64,000 bases of DNA from Symbiodinium kawagutii (lineage: Eukaryota > Sar > Dinophyceae > Suessiales > Symbiodiniaceae): NCBI GenBank assembly GCA_009767595.1, contig VSDK01011369.1, positions 274,089 through 338,088 of the forward strand, written 5' to 3'. The translations under genes were made by a program, and so were the position numbers. The notes under the pieces are model-generated. The model worked only from the letters and a program-made list of their open reading frames with translations. It made no database searches and had not been told where the DNA came from. Shown in pieces: positions 51,695 to 55,236 of the stretch. Position 1 is the first letter of the stretch. Every line of letters begins with the position of its first letter.

Positions 51695-53604
51695 CTAACA
51701 CTAACACTAACACTAACACTAACACTAACACTAACACTAACACTAACACTAACCACCAACAACAACAACAACAACAACAACAACAACGGCAAAAAAAAGG
51801 GGCTTCATTAGCAGTGTCCGGGGGACAGCGGTGGGAACCTTAAATATCTACCAGCAACCATTATATTACCGGTGTCAACCATCATTATGAACTATTAATA
51901 TTGTTATTACCATTAATTACCATGTATTTATTACTTGTTTAATAATATAAGTGTCAACCATTTCAGTGTCATGAACTATTGTTTTTGACACTTCACCATT
52001 AATGCGACGATTGAGAATAGTTGCTATTCTTCAGTAGTATGTTTTCATATATATTTTTCTATCCTTGCTGCTATTCTCACCATCATCGGTAGGTAACTCT
52101 TAGTGCTTACCAATACTGCCAATTACTTAGTGGCTAACTAATACTACAAATGATAGTGTTGAATTCTTAGTGCTTACCAATACTTACCAACACTTACCAA
52201 TACTTACCAATACTTACCAATACTTACCAATACTTACTAGCCAATAACTCTTACTTATTCTTCCCAATATTGGTCATTGTAATTTAACTCTTGCTGTTCA
52301 CAGATTGGTCAACACCAAGACCAAAACCAATACCAATACCAGTACTAATAGTTTGTATCTAATACCAATAGTTAGTATCTATTACTTATCAATAATACTA
52401 GTTGCTTCTGATTGATCATACTGATCAGTAAGATGATAATTGTGATATCAGTAAAAGATAACAATAATGATAAAACCAAAACCAATACCAATAGTAAATA
52501 TCTAATATTAATAGTCAGTATCTAATACCAATAGTTAGTATCTAATACCAAAACCAATACCAATACCAATTAATCAATAATATCATAATTGGTATTTTCA
52601 TGTAATTGCTATGCTTCTCATCATAATGTGGTAAGATGCTATGCTTATCATACCATAGTAATACCAAAACCAATACCAATACCAATACCAATACCAACTT
52701 ACTTATGATTAGATAAGCAACTATCATAATTGGTATTAATGTAATAAGCATACCATAATAGTTGCTATGCTTATCATCTTACCGCTGGCGGGCCCGGCCT
52801 CGTGGCCGACGCGCCAGCCTTGCATCTCGGCCACGGCGCATCTGAACGCAGCCGCGCCATGCCTGCGGCACCATGCCAGTGGTGTAGTCGTCTTCGTGGG
52901 GTTGTAGCTATCTAAGGGAAGTATGTTAAGGTTAAGGTTGATTAATCAGAAAGTTGAGGTTGCTATATCTATTTCAAATCAACAAGTTAAAGTTAAGCTT
53001 GGTGATTCTATATTTCATGTCATTGACTTCTCCATGTGCTTTGTAAAGAGATGGTAGTATGATGATGTGTTCGTGATTGATAATGGCACAACCAAGTCTG
53101 GTTTCTTTATCTATACTGGCAAATCAATGACAATGTTGGGTGGCCATATGAACGAACCCCATGAACTAAGTAATAAATAATATCTAAATCACGAATTGTC
53201 CTGATTTCTTGGTCATGTCATTATTGACAGTGAACTACAAATTGTGAGGGCCAATGATATATCGATGCTTAGTCAATGGTTCGTATTGTTTAACGAAGAC
53301 CCAGGCATCATCTAGGTGAAACATGATCAAACATCAAGTACCCAGTAGCTCAAGCAAGGGCCATAAATAGTGATCACATATCTTCTTCTGATGCCAACAC
53401 CGTCTATGTCGTCCGCACGCATTAACAAATGGAGAAGAATTAAATCTGATCACATAAATATATATATATATGTTTTATTTATTCATTTAGATACACACAT
53501 ACTATGCATAGGAACATCACACACAGATCACGTGCCAAGCCGGATGTGAACCGTCGCCTTTGCACCCGAATGAGCTCCACTGGGCTCGAAAGCGCACAGC
53601 CCAT
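9538..53604 (-). CDS. PP2C/PPM-type protein phosphatase gene (whole locus, many exons)
   Basis: Gene extent inferred from PP2C motifs found in family order on successive minus-strand exons listed separately: MQGWRV, DAH, DG|HGG, SGTT, GDSRA, DHPTEK, LGDFEY, PDIYEV, VMTAEE, RDNMT. PP2C enzymes are metal-dependent Ser/Thr phosphatases. The family's metal ligands visible here are the Asp of DAH, Asp-Gly of DGHGG and Asp of RDN. The usual CDG block near 15.5 kb is not intact. The MGC start suggests N-myristoylation and membrane attachment (inference). The span of over 40 kb, two frame breaks, and a 23-kb stretch of unrelated-looking exons in the middle are unusual. An alternative is two fragments of neighbouring PP2C copies, but no motif is duplicated and the order is perfect. 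Confidence 0.8.
10144..10257. mobile_element. MITE-like element, family C
   Basis: Opens GCTGTGGGTCAAAGCCCC, then ACCCCTGGTTCCCC, and closes AATATTGACCCATAGCC. Confidence 0.75.
11711..11841. mobile_element. MITE-like element, family B
   Basis: Opens GGTGTTTCTCAAATAGGGGT then ACCCCC, closes GGGGTACCCC...GGCTTGAGAAACG. Ends 41 bp from the last PP2C core exon. Confidence 0.75.
11882..11990 (-). CDS. PP2C exon with SRDNMTCMI
   Basis: Acceptor TTCACAG|G, frame NSRDNMTCMIMQMVDGSEWA continuing NYPDEMKNYEKLLGR to an in-frame TGA. S-x-DN-x-T/S is the last catalytic PP2C block (metal-binding Asp). Either the protein ends at the TGA (11882-11884) or a donor (CG|GTGAAA) overlaps it and the 9.5-kb exon follows. 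Confidence 0.85.
13050..13132 (-). CDS. PP2C exon with FICDALAN...LRQCLQ
   Basis: Acceptor CCTTAG|G, frame AQFICDALANETDLGDIAAE then ILRQCLQ and two bases. It matches the L..A...CL helix before RDNMT. The only in-phase donor is GC (AGAG|GCCCCG), joining to make LQR-NSRDNMT, which is the best single example of a GC donor in this window. Confidence 0.8.
13926..14034. repeat. CATCACTGCCAAG short tandem repeat
   Basis: A 13-bp unit repeated about five times and then decaying into ATCAACC units. Confidence 0.8.
14082..14120 (-). CDS. PP2C exon with VMTAEEVV
   Basis: Acceptor ACCTCAG|G, frame VMTAEEVVSRLSA, the D-VMTNEEVV-type helix after the CDG block. A GC donor (GCA|GCAGGG) keeps phase with the 13.1-kb exon. 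A later GC donor giving SAAGSA is also possible. Confidence 0.75.
14283..14327. mobile_element. Family B fragment (right half)
   Basis: AGGGGTACCCCTATTTTGAG then AAAGC, without the left repeat. Confidence 0.55.
14587..14646. repeat. ACC trinucleotide microsatellite at a gap
   Basis: ACC units run into the assembly gap. The far side is GGTGACGGTTGGTGACGG-type repeats. Confidence 0.9.
14647..14752. other. Assembly gap (N)
   Basis: 106 undetermined bases. Confidence 0.99.
14753..14850. repeat. GGTTGGTGAC tandem repeat
   Basis: A decamer-like unit (GGTTGGTGA C/T) repeated about nine times. Confidence 0.85.
15459..15546 (-). CDS. PP2C exon with SCIPDIYEV, frame-broken
   Basis: Acceptor GACGCAG|G, frame VSCIPDIYEVSAVPCG matches the PP2C PE/D-x-x block. 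The downstream strand expected next is seen only in another frame (RDLVVQLCWSTMADEG), and the family's CDG..D residues are not intact in any frame. A one-base deletion near the CGGGATC stretch would explain the first change. The left end is approximate. Confidence 0.7.
15557..15629. mobile_element. Inverted-repeat element G next to a PP2C acceptor
   Basis: Opens GGTACCAATGGTAGTAACTA and closes GTAGCTACGTAACCATTGGT. Its end lies 11 bp from the acceptor of the 15.5-kb exon. Confidence 0.6.
16161..16208 (-). CDS. Probable PP2C exon between GDFEYK and PDIYEV
   Basis: 16 codons, SPHDEFQNMWGSLFEK, acceptor at a run of AGs and donor GTACTC. The exit phase fits the 15.5-kb exon, giving EK-VSCIPDIYEV. 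It fills the place of the variable loop after GDFEYK. Confidence 0.5.
16209..18243. other. Intronic stretch
   Basis: Contains a family A element at 17994 and a short direct run of accatggtacaccatgg-type repeats at 17385-17440. No exon supported. Confidence 0.4.
17994..18090. mobile_element. MITE-like element, family A
   Basis: Opens CTGGTTGGTGGTTTCAAC, closes TTTGAAACCGCCAAGCAG. Confidence 0.75.
18244..18283 (-). CDS. PP2C exon with VSRGLGDFEYK
   Basis: AG|GTC acceptor, frame VSRGLGDFEYKAD plus one base, donor GTCGGG. (LA)VSR-x-x-GDFEYK is a signature of the family and directly follows the RI..AGG..NG block, as here. An alternative acceptor 20 nt upstream (CCTCAG|TGGCC) would add AIGINQ and the expected LA. 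Confidence 0.8.
18371..18425. repeat. Half copy of family D
   Basis: TAGAGTAGATAGAATATCAA then ACTGGACCATCCCCAATAGG matches the left half of the 57.1-kb element. Confidence 0.6.
20333..20507 (-). CDS. PP2C exon with DHPTEKGRIESAGG, frame-broken
   Basis: Acceptor TTCTTCAG. One frame reads RPDHPTEKGRIESAGGTVSF, a clear match to the PP2C DHKP..E..RI..AGG block. Further along, the expected RVNG-like segment appears only in another frame (GGRGRRPRNGAP). The exon is very G/C-rich. Either a one-base indel lies between these halves or the copy is decaying. The left boundary is approximate. Confidence 0.7.
21047..21146. mobile_element. MITE-like element, family B
   Basis: Opens GGTGTTTCTCAAAATAGGGG, closes CCCTATTTTGAGAAACCACC. 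Confidence 0.85.
22440..22511. repeat. GAT trinucleotide microsatellite
   Basis: Uninterrupted GAT/ATG units, followed by GACGAGTGAAGAGTGA direct repeats and GAGGAGGAGC-rich sequence. Confidence 0.9.
22856..22966 (-). CDS. Exon candidate, unassigned (mid-region)
   Basis: Acceptor CACTGCAG|G, frame CLQQRCAVRSARYTRCRLRN then EKGTLFLASVRVADIW, donor GTAGCG. Strong G/C third positions choose this frame over two other open ones. Basic then hydrophobic. Not recognised. Confidence 0.5.
23921..24121 (-). CDS. Exon candidate, long and clearly coding (mid-region)
   Basis: AG|G acceptor, 66 codons. It begins ENYSCNESQFSSHAQARFFL, then HPCDEIGPSREEAPFVPRKL, NKYGVMERPPGSGAGVWLGA and ends LEHCHE plus one base at a GC donor (GAGG|GCTGATG). 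If read through, the frame stops at once (TGA), so this could also be a C-terminus. About 80% of third positions are G/C. I recognise no domain. Confidence 0.7.
24651..24721 (-). CDS. Exon candidate, unassigned (mid-region)
   Basis: AG|G acceptor, frame KLKTGMHTHKIGHSTAKRCE then GWQ, donor G|GTGTTC. The exit phase fits the 24.0-kb exon. Confidence 0.5.
24958..25160. repeat. GATA / ATTAG compound microsatellite
   Basis: GATA run, then ATTAG pentamers, AGTAG pentamers, ATTAG again, then GATA/GACA. A TA dinucleotide run follows at 25172-25222. Confidence 0.9.
26438..26900. repeat. Long TTG/CTG microsatellite
   Basis: About 460 bp of TTG with interspersed CTG, in two similar halves (each with TGTTGCTGTTGCTGTTGCTG and a TTGCCGTTG). 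The minus strand would encode poly-Gln. Confidence 0.9.
27200..27292. mobile_element. Family B fragment (right half)
   Basis: CCCCAAATCATCCAGC through CCCCATTTTGAGAAACCACT. Confidence 0.55.
27383..27480. mobile_element. MITE-like element, family A
   Basis: Opens CTGGTTGGTCTTTTCAACCC, closes TTTGAAACCACCAACCAG. Confidence 0.8.
27521..27627. mobile_element. MITE-like element, family B
   Basis: Opens ATGGGTGTTTGTCAAAATTG, closes CCCATTTTGAGAAACACCCA. Confidence 0.85.
27673..27749 (-). CDS. Exon candidate, unassigned (mid-region)
   Basis: Acceptor TTCCCCCAG, frame VMVYDRTRPLVHGETHPSNA then SKETW, donor C|GTATGA. G/C-rich third positions. Confidence 0.5.
27894..27993. mobile_element. Family C fragment, inverted
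   Basis: CAATGGGTCAATGTTCACC at the left and GATAGGGGAACCAGGAGTAC then AGGGTTT at the right. Confidence 0.5.
28415..28479 (-). CDS. Exon candidate, Cys-containing (mid-region)
   Basis: Acceptor TTGCTAG|G, frame PGRCMCTLLWCDPESENREP then F, donor G|GTAGAT. Three Cys in nine residues. Not recognised. Confidence 0.5.
29212..29325. mobile_element. Family B element, diverged
   Basis: Opens TGGTGGTTTCCTAAAATAGA, closes CTTATAAGAAACCACTC. Confidence 0.55.
29639..29765 (-). CDS. Exon candidate, Cys-rich (mid-region)
   Basis: Excellent acceptor TTTTCCTTCAG|G, 42 codons: NATGRNQGCPCVAGGPWEVP, QNTLFCGPVEEDSIGHCHPC, NW, donor GTACAT. The end (S-x-GHCHPCNW) resembles the first half of the G-x-C-x-P-C zinc-finger-like motif common in dinoflagellate proteins (from memory). 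A plus-strand frame over the same bases is open but lacks the AG|G match. Confidence 0.55.
30163..30268 (-). CDS. Exon candidate (mid-region)
   Basis: AG|G acceptor, frame MPGWDVIAKNCSCFVTFSHP then ASGHSETPKASKTCV, GC donor GTG|GCAAAT, the same GCAAAT donor as the 31.3-kb exon. The NC-x-x-FV segment recalls LRAT or PPPDE peptidase cores, which is too weak to call. Confidence 0.5.
30408..30524. mobile_element. MITE-like element, family C
   Basis: Opens CAGTGGGTCAAAACCCTGTA, closes TTAATTTTGACCCATAGCC. Confidence 0.75.
31091..31194. mobile_element. MITE-like element, family B
   Basis: Opens GGTGTTTCTCAACATAGGGC, closes CTAATTTCAGAAACCAC. Confidence 0.7.
31299..31366 (-). CDS. Exon candidate (mid-region)
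   Basis: Acceptor ACCTGCCAG, frame DIDELMKSYDELAGYTQREA then WR, GC donor CGAG|GCAAAT. Acidic helix. Not recognised. Confidence 0.55.
31882..31988. mobile_element. MITE-like element, family A
   Basis: Opens CTGTTTGGTGGTTTCAAC, closes TTTGAAACCACCAACCAG, with a small internal duplication CAACCAACCATAACCAACC. Confidence 0.8.
32186..32333. repeat. GATGAC/GACGAT microsatellite
   Basis: Hexamer and nonamer units built from GAT and GAC. Confidence 0.9.
32409..32479 (-). CDS. Exon candidate, frame uncertain (mid-region)
   Basis: Acceptor GCAACCAG, donor ACT|GTAAGC. Frames EAPPPVRGFLGALVQWTTTR and LKRLPLSGASWEHWCNGQLQ are both open. Confidence 0.35.
33205..33507 (-). CDS. Open frame without clear splice sites
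   Basis: About 100 codons without low complexity. The central part includes EDQVGDLCKAWKKHSRHLEA and NTLDFVARLPVHHWQYTSVR. Codon use is less G/C-biased than in the exons nearby, so it may be a fossil of a mobile-element or retroposed gene. Confidence 0.35.
   Translation of the reverse strand: MIFFQVINFNITFIHIFPLANFEDNPSGATEDQVGDLCKAWKKHSRHLEAKPIMNWAMTNTLDFVARLPVHHWQYTSVRRVEYAILPKRKQQEGDLNNAL
33859..34015 (-). CDS. Exon candidate, clearly coding (mid-region)
   Basis: Acceptor ATGCGCCAG|G, 52 codons: ERKQLDEVKDETWRLSERGL, PGGCLLKAAVLLQKGLIDFG, AFPDVVSPMTDC, donor G|GTAGAT. Charged helix then a hydrophobic stretch. No family recognised. Confidence 0.65.
34080..34165. mobile_element. MITE-like element, family B
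   Basis: ATAGGGGTACCCCCAAATCA at the left (terminal part lost), CCATTCTGAGAAACCGCC at the right. Confidence 0.65.
34971..35043 (-). CDS. Exon candidate with a PGPxY motif (mid-region)
   Basis: AG|GT acceptor, frame DVFPDSTTPGPIYKPKDGWL then FAA, donor GTGTTG. TPGPIYKP resembles one STPGR/SHIPPO repeat (PGP-x-Y-x-P) of ciliary proteins, but a single repeat is weak evidence. Third positions are about three-quarters G/C. Confidence 0.55.
35818..35848. other. Coding-like patch, strand unclear
   Basis: Part of 35725-35865, where both strands are open: minus LRDPLIAKLPKHWFQSLRG after CTCGCAG, plus GTNPKTFPPVHLGDFGTNAL. Possibly another exon of the mid-region. Confidence 0.25.
36000..36073 (-). 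CDS. Exon candidate, two open frames (mid-region)
   Basis: AG|G acceptor (CTTCCAG|G) and donor GTGATC. Frames LVNGKLQRWAPMFGAYFPGT and AGEWKATEMGAHVRSVFSGY are both plausible. Confidence 0.4.
36937..37050. mobile_element. MITE-like element, family C
   Basis: Opens CAGTGGATCAAAACCCTGTA, closes AACTGCTTGACCCAGCTCG. Same interior (TTTTCCCTAT, ATGAAATTGGTTGGTTAA). Confidence 0.7.
37091..37152 (-). CDS. Exon candidate (mid-region)
   Basis: AG|G acceptor (GACTAG|G), donor GTCTTC. Frame IEPHQKKFRDSQLLIRRTNG or LNRIKRNFATHSCSSEEPTE. Confidence 0.4.
37329..37413 (-). CDS. Exon candidate (mid-region)
   Basis: Strong acceptor TGCTTTTTCAG, frame LNQSAFGVFFAAVSPHEQSQ then LCHGMFH, GC donor CACAG|GCGAAC. 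Confidence 0.45.
37562..37660 (-). CDS. Exon candidate, frame uncertain (mid-region)
   Basis: AG|G acceptor (TTGCCAG|G), likely GC donor. Frames EFRIDPKNLGIAIPGPPGVL and SFASIRRILALQFLGPREFF are both open. Confidence 0.4.
38809..38893 (-). CDS. Exon candidate (mid-region)
   Basis: Acceptor GACATTTCAG, frame MNGDAKDGGPSSRVPSKPRA then SRMGLHVW, donor G|GTACCG. The ATG right after the acceptor could be a start codon of a separate gene. Confidence 0.45.
39000..39103. other. Assembly gap (N)
   Basis: 104 undetermined bases. Confidence 0.99.
39217..39261 (-). CDS. Exon candidate (mid-region)
   Basis: Acceptor CATACCCAG, 15 codons PISGTARRSILDLVA, donor GTGAGA. On the plus strand the same bases give ATG then LRRAVPLMGW before GTATGA, so the strand is not settled. 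Confidence 0.35.
39926..40008 (-). CDS. Exon candidate, Pro-rich (mid-region)
   Basis: AG|G acceptor (GCGTTAG|G), frame IVPFRTTAPVCAPAPPFKPQ then RSIYKPK, donor GTGGAC. Confidence 0.45.
40288..40338 (-). CDS. Exon candidate (mid-region)
   Basis: AG|GT acceptor (GGTGTCAG|G), frame AFNERYAAALVLKQKR, donor T|GTACAG. The frame is open upstream too (ELCHFLEWVSG), where another acceptor (CTCAAAG) exists. Confidence 0.5.
41009..41091 (-). CDS. Exon candidate (mid-region)
   Basis: AG|G acceptor, frame EAQAQGADHCRDRGSQYPRV then LKKYILQ, donor GTGCAT. A plus-strand frame (GVLAASIPTMVSTLRLGLPF) is an equally coding-like competitor. Confidence 0.35.
42462..42513. repeat. GTAT tetranucleotide microsatellite
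   Basis: About 13 GTAT units, preceded by a TA-rich block with three CATACCAGTCTACA-type direct repeats (42322-42412). Confidence 0.9.
42558..42658. mobile_element. MITE-like element, family B
   Basis: Opens GGTGGCTTCTCAAAATAGGG, closes TTTTTCTGAGAAACATC. Confidence 0.65.
42673..42794. mobile_element. Inverted-repeat element E at a splice donor
   Basis: The outer 14 bp ACAAGGTGGGCCCC and GGGGCCCACCTTGT are perfect inverses and the similarity extends about 33 bp inward. The right end overlaps the minus-strand exon by five bases and its GT is the exon's donor. Confidence 0.75.
42790..42902 (-). CDS. Exon candidate, clearly coding; donor inside an inverted repeat
   Basis: AG|GT acceptor, 37 codons FFACAVGTGQGTLKPWASQA and QTMGPKFFGLKMFVNYK, donor AAG|GTGGGC. 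Third positions are strongly G/C in this frame only. The donor lies in the terminal repeat of a 122-bp element (42673-42794). Function not recognised. Confidence 0.65.
43080..43129 (-). CDS. Exon candidate just after the GDSRA exon
   Basis: AG|GT acceptor (CCGGTAG|G), frame YFLKWREDGVALDVLL, donor GTTATT. In phase with the 43.5-kb exon if that one uses a GC donor. Confidence 0.5.
43292..43402. mobile_element. MITE-like element, family B
   Basis: Opens ATGATGGTTTCTCAGAATAG, closes GATTTTGAGAAACCACCAT. Confidence 0.75.
43466..43523 (-). CDS. Exon candidate following GDSRA
   Basis: AG|GA acceptor (CTCCAG|G), frame LKSCTVDSAQVPAAALEG, donor TG|GTGGTA or GC three bases earlier. The entry phase fits the GDSRA exon. 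Confidence 0.5.
43653..43770. repeat. GAT trinucleotide microsatellite
   Basis: About 39 GAT units with one GAC. It ends about 50 bp from the GDSRA exon. Confidence 0.9.
43816..43866 (-). CDS. PP2C exon with GDSRA
   Basis: AG|GA acceptor, frame (G)DSRAVVVRNPKASRRD. GDSRAV is a diagnostic PP2C block. It ends at a likely GC donor (GATG|GCTGTC). In ordinary PP2C proteins the DH-P-EK-RI-AGG block follows within about 15 residues, but here that block is not found until 20.4 kb. Confidence 0.7.
44171..44349. mobile_element. Family B element with duplicated right end
   Basis: Opens CATGGGTGTTTCTCAAAGTA. The right arm TTTTTGGGGCGTTCCCC...GTGAACCA occurs twice (44248-44272 and 44309-44340) with GGATGGCTTGTCAC between. 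Confidence 0.65.
44346..44454. mobile_element. MITE-like element, family B, adjacent to the previous copy
   Basis: Opens TGGTAGTTTCTCAAAATAGG, closes CTGTTTTGAGAAACACCCAC. Confidence 0.75.
44515..44545 (-). CDS. PP2C micro-exon before GDSRA
   Basis: 31 nt between CTGCAG|G and G|GTGAAA, frame VRVTTRPHRS plus G. Joined to its neighbours it gives YT-VRV..-GDSRA, as expected for the strand ahead of GDSRA, and both phases fit. The alternative frame (SGDNEAAPL) would not fit. Confidence 0.5.
45374..45433 (-). CDS. PP2C exon with SGTTVVGAV
   Basis: AG|G acceptor, frame DSGTTVVGAVCARRKDDSYT. SGTT followed by small hydrophobics is the conserved PP2C core strand before GDSRA. I end it at a GC donor (ACG|GCGCCG) because that keeps phase with the 44.5-kb micro-exon. 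Third positions are mostly G/C. Confidence 0.65.
45536..45697 (-). CDS. PP2C exon, helix between HGG and SGTT
   Basis: AG|G acceptor. The frame includes HLEETFAAVDKRLHAYFQVY, which fits the amphipathic helix (L..TF..VD..L) that precedes the SGTT block in PP2C. It runs on as AEKARQGACGNTALRL to AG|GTAACC. The exit phase does not match the next exon, whereas the +1 frame at the 3' end (VAALLEEVPWRRAQ) does. That suggests a boundary error or one more indel. Confidence 0.65.
45739..45848. mobile_element. MITE-like element, family B
   Basis: Opens GTGGTGGTCTCTCAAGCCAG, closes CTATTTTGAGAAACACCCAT. Lies about 40 bp upstream of a PP2C exon. Confidence 0.7.
46015..46083 (-). CDS. Candidate exon inside the PP2C gene
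   Basis: AG|G acceptor, frame PGMQRSGGLVLVGDPPSCKI then MQ, donor GTATCC. Plus-strand frames are also open here, so the strand is inferred from the neighbours. Confidence 0.35.
46181..46302. mobile_element. Inverted-repeat element F
   Basis: 122 bp opening CAGAGTGATAACCCCCC and closing GGGGGGTACCACTCTG. Same size and general design as element E. Confidence 0.6.
46373..46455 (-). CDS. Candidate exon inside the PP2C gene (linker)
   Basis: Acceptor CCTGCAG|G, frame EVCKQDNAPDVPSDAPATSV then seven residues, donor GTGGCT. G/C-rich third positions, acidic and Pro/Ala-rich, so probably a flexible linker. Confidence 0.5.
47084..47202 (-). CDS. Candidate exon inside the PP2C gene
   Basis: Acceptor GCCAG, one open frame starting SKHPSAVIRVVMNFSAATGS and running to AG|GTTCAA. 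It lies between the HGG and SGTT exons, where PP2C proteins vary in length. No motif recognised. Confidence 0.4.
48307..48412. mobile_element. MITE-like element, family C (left end truncated)
   Basis: Keeps CTTGGTTCCCCATCATTAAC through AACTGCTTGACCCAGCTCG, nearly identical to the right end at 37.05 kb. Confidence 0.65.
48467..48539 (-). CDS. PP2C exon completing DGHGG
   Basis: AG|GT acceptor, frame HGGDGAALFAAPELLEDG and a few more residues, ending AG|GTCATG. The entry phase matches the 50.3-kb exon exactly, restoring D-G-H-G-G-D. Third positions are strongly G/C. Confidence 0.8.
48580..48925. repeat. Degenerate TATTAGCTATTAAGTTG repeats
   Basis: Imperfect direct repeats of ATCAACTATTAGCTATTA and GTTGTTATTAGTTG fill the intron next to the HGG exon. 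Confidence 0.75.
49601..49625. mobile_element. Family B end fragment
   Basis: ATGGTGGTTTCTCAAACTAG and a few bases. No right arm seen. Confidence 0.4.
50278..50338 (-). CDS. PP2C exon with DAH and FVLDG
   Basis: AG|G acceptor, frame DAHAMRCSEGSDMATCFVLD plus one base G, donor GTGCCT. Its last G joins GT of the 48.5-kb exon to make Gly, giving DG-HGG across the junction. DAH and DGHGG hold the metal-binding Asp residues of PP2C. The residue before DAH comes from the acceptor side (Gln if read through), where Glu is usual. Confidence 0.8.
51282..51388. mobile_element. MITE-like element, family A
   Basis: Opens CTGGTTGGTGGTGTCAACCC, closes TTAAGACCATCAACCAG. Confidence 0.75.
51517..51786. repeat. 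Compound array (CACTAA)n (CAA)n (CACTAA)n
   Basis: CAC units, ACTACA units, about eight ACTAAC hexamers, about 25 CAA units, then about eleven ACTAAC hexamers and more CAA. The hexamer blocks flank the CAA core on both sides. Confidence 0.9.
52150..52700. repeat. ACTTACCAAT and ACCAAT short repeats
   Basis: Several clusters of ACTTACCAATACTTACCAAT and of ACCAATACCAATACC, partly in tandem. Confidence 0.8.
52783..52862 (-). CDS. PP2C exon with MQGWRV motif
   Basis: AG|G acceptor, frame HGAAAFRCAVAEMQGWRVGH and six more residues, then a GTAAG donor. MQGWRV is the first conserved PP2C block and carries the Arg that contacts phosphate in characterised enzymes. Almost every third position is G or C. 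The residues after GWRV (GHEAGPAS) replace the usual direct MEDAH, so the join to the DAH exon is longer than usual or mis-phased. Confidence 0.75.
53532..53604 (-). CDS. PP2C exon 1, start codon and N-terminus
   Basis: Reads MGCALSSPVELIRVQRRR and continues to a GT donor (GTGATC). The start lies in GCCGCCATGG, a strong initiation context. MG-x-x-LSSPV is the typical PP2C N-terminus (known for PPM1 and Ptc enzymes) and Gly2 is a candidate myristoylation site. Third positions are mostly G/C. The ending phase does not fit the next exon as I placed it, so one boundary is off or a small exon is missing. Confidence 0.7.
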
Positions 53605-53612
53605 GGCGGCCT
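53605..53612 (-). promoter_or_regulatory. Acceptor site just upstream of the PP2C start (possible spliced-leader site)
   Basis: Reading the minus strand, CGCTTGTTTTCAG ends six bases before the ATG: a short pyrimidine tract plus AG. In dinoflagellates mRNAs receive a 5' spliced leader at such an AG. A 5'-UTR intron acceptor is the alternative. Confidence 0.45.
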
Positions 53613-55155
53613 GAAAACAAGCGACACGGCGCTCAGGAGATTCGTTTCCGATGGATGGTTATGATATTTCACTAAGGTCATGATGATATATTATATGTGG
53701 TAATATTTCACAAAGCTATATGATGATATATGGTTTTTAATATCTAGTGTCATTATTCTCATAAGCTAAAAAACCATATAATATATATATATATACATGT
53801 GATCTTATGGTGCGTTCTGATGATATTTCGCTAGTTTACAATTGTCCACGATACTTACGCTGATAGTCGTATAGCAATGATATATAAGGCCGTGCTGCAA
53901 TAGTCATATATCACTATCGTTATCGTGATGGTCGACTATATTTGGAAACTGGTTGTGACCCACGATTCATGGACGACAATTAGTATTGGCTGTAATATCA
54001 ATGGAGCTGTTCACAGTAACGCTTGCTCAATCTAGGGACTGCAGTTTATTGAATCACACCAATTAAATGAAAGGGGTGACCCAAGTTGGGGTCTATGAAT
54101 CAAATCTCAAGGACCATGGGAAGAAAGCGGAGGCGAAAGGAAGTCACTGACTGAAAATCATCAGAACGTTTGAATTAGCCTATCCCAAATATTCCGGGGA
54201 AGAGTCTGCATATTTTAATGGTTGCCAATGGCCAATTAATGGCTGACGATGATTACTGCAATATTTATGAGTAATGCTTATTAAATGACAATCATCAGAA
54301 GATGAACATCATACGCGGCTAATTTGCTCACCGCGTTTGAGCACTAAGGATCCAAGCGTGGGCCAGTTCAGCCACCACTTCCCCGCTACAGTTGTACTGC
54401 TTAGTCCTGTTGGATTCACATGTTATGGGCGATTATCCAACGCGCAAGCATTCACCAACCAAATGATGGTTGTATTCTTAGGGTCTCAATCGGTTTTACT
54501 AGTTTTATTCTAGGGCTTTAATGGATAGTTGGTAGTTAATGGATTCTCTTGGATTTTAGCATTTTGACTCTTATGATATCTTGATCAAGCCAGGCAGAAA
54601 GTGAAACAAATCATCCCCCCATGACATCAGCGCGAACAGCTGTAGCTGTCTGTAGCTTCGTTGCGTTGGTTGATGGAAGGTTTTGTCAGGAAACCCCTGT
54701 ACTTACTGGCTGGTGGTTGTGGCACCCCGTCATGGAAAATATGCGCAAGTCAACCAACCAACCATCTAAGTTTATACATCGGGGAAAATCAAAATGTCAA
54801 TCGAATGAAACCAAACCACCAACCAGGTTATACTTAATTAATAGTTATAACTAAGGTTTCCTTCCAGTAGATTTTCCCATCAACCCAGTGATCCAATCAT
54901 AGCCAATGCTACACAGCCCATGAGCTGCAATCGCTTGTAGCAGGACTGATCAACTCACCTGTTGGGCACATCTGTAGTGAGGGTCTCTGATTTAAATTTC
55001 GTCGGTCGGAAATTGATAGCAATCAAATCCTGGAAATCAATGTAGATCATAATTGATTATATACTGCAATAGTTTGCCGTTTGCCCATATTTTTTTTCCT
55101 TCCAGAGTCGCTCGGAAAACCGTAAAGACAATATGGTTTGGGATTAGCTGCTTAC
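53613..55155. other. Region upstream of the PP2C start
   Basis: AT-rich, with ATGATATTTCACTA-like direct repeats (53660-53835) and family A at 54716. Would contain the PP2C 5' end and the 3' end of the next gene. No promoter motif recognised. Confidence 0.4.
54716..54826. mobile_element. MITE-like element, family A (diverged)
   Basis: Opens CTGGCTGGTGGTTGTGGCAC, closes GAAACCAAACCACCAACCAG. Confidence 0.6.
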
Positions 55156-55208
55156 CTTCTGAAGTGATGCCAGTCACATCACCATCGGCCCAGCAAGCTG
55201 CCCATCGC
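55156..55208 (-). CDS. Exon candidate, right-hand gene
   Basis: AG|G acceptor (GCCTTAG|G), frame RWAACWADGDVTGITSE, strong donor G|GTAAGC. The entry phase fits the 55.3-kb exon. Confidence 0.55.
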
Positions 55209-55236
55209 CTAAGGCAACGGACCCTAGCGCAAATAC

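Larger units (their letters stand above)
50339..52782. other. Intron between MQGWRV and DAH exons
   Basis: Holds an open segment (50840-51061) with its own codon style, family A at 51282, the 51.5-kb compound array and ACCAATA repeats. No PP2C exon is visible in it. Confidence 0.5.

Noticed and set aside
51465..51792. Val/Leu/Ser repeat open frames
   Set aside because: Artefacts of the CAA/ACTAAC array.
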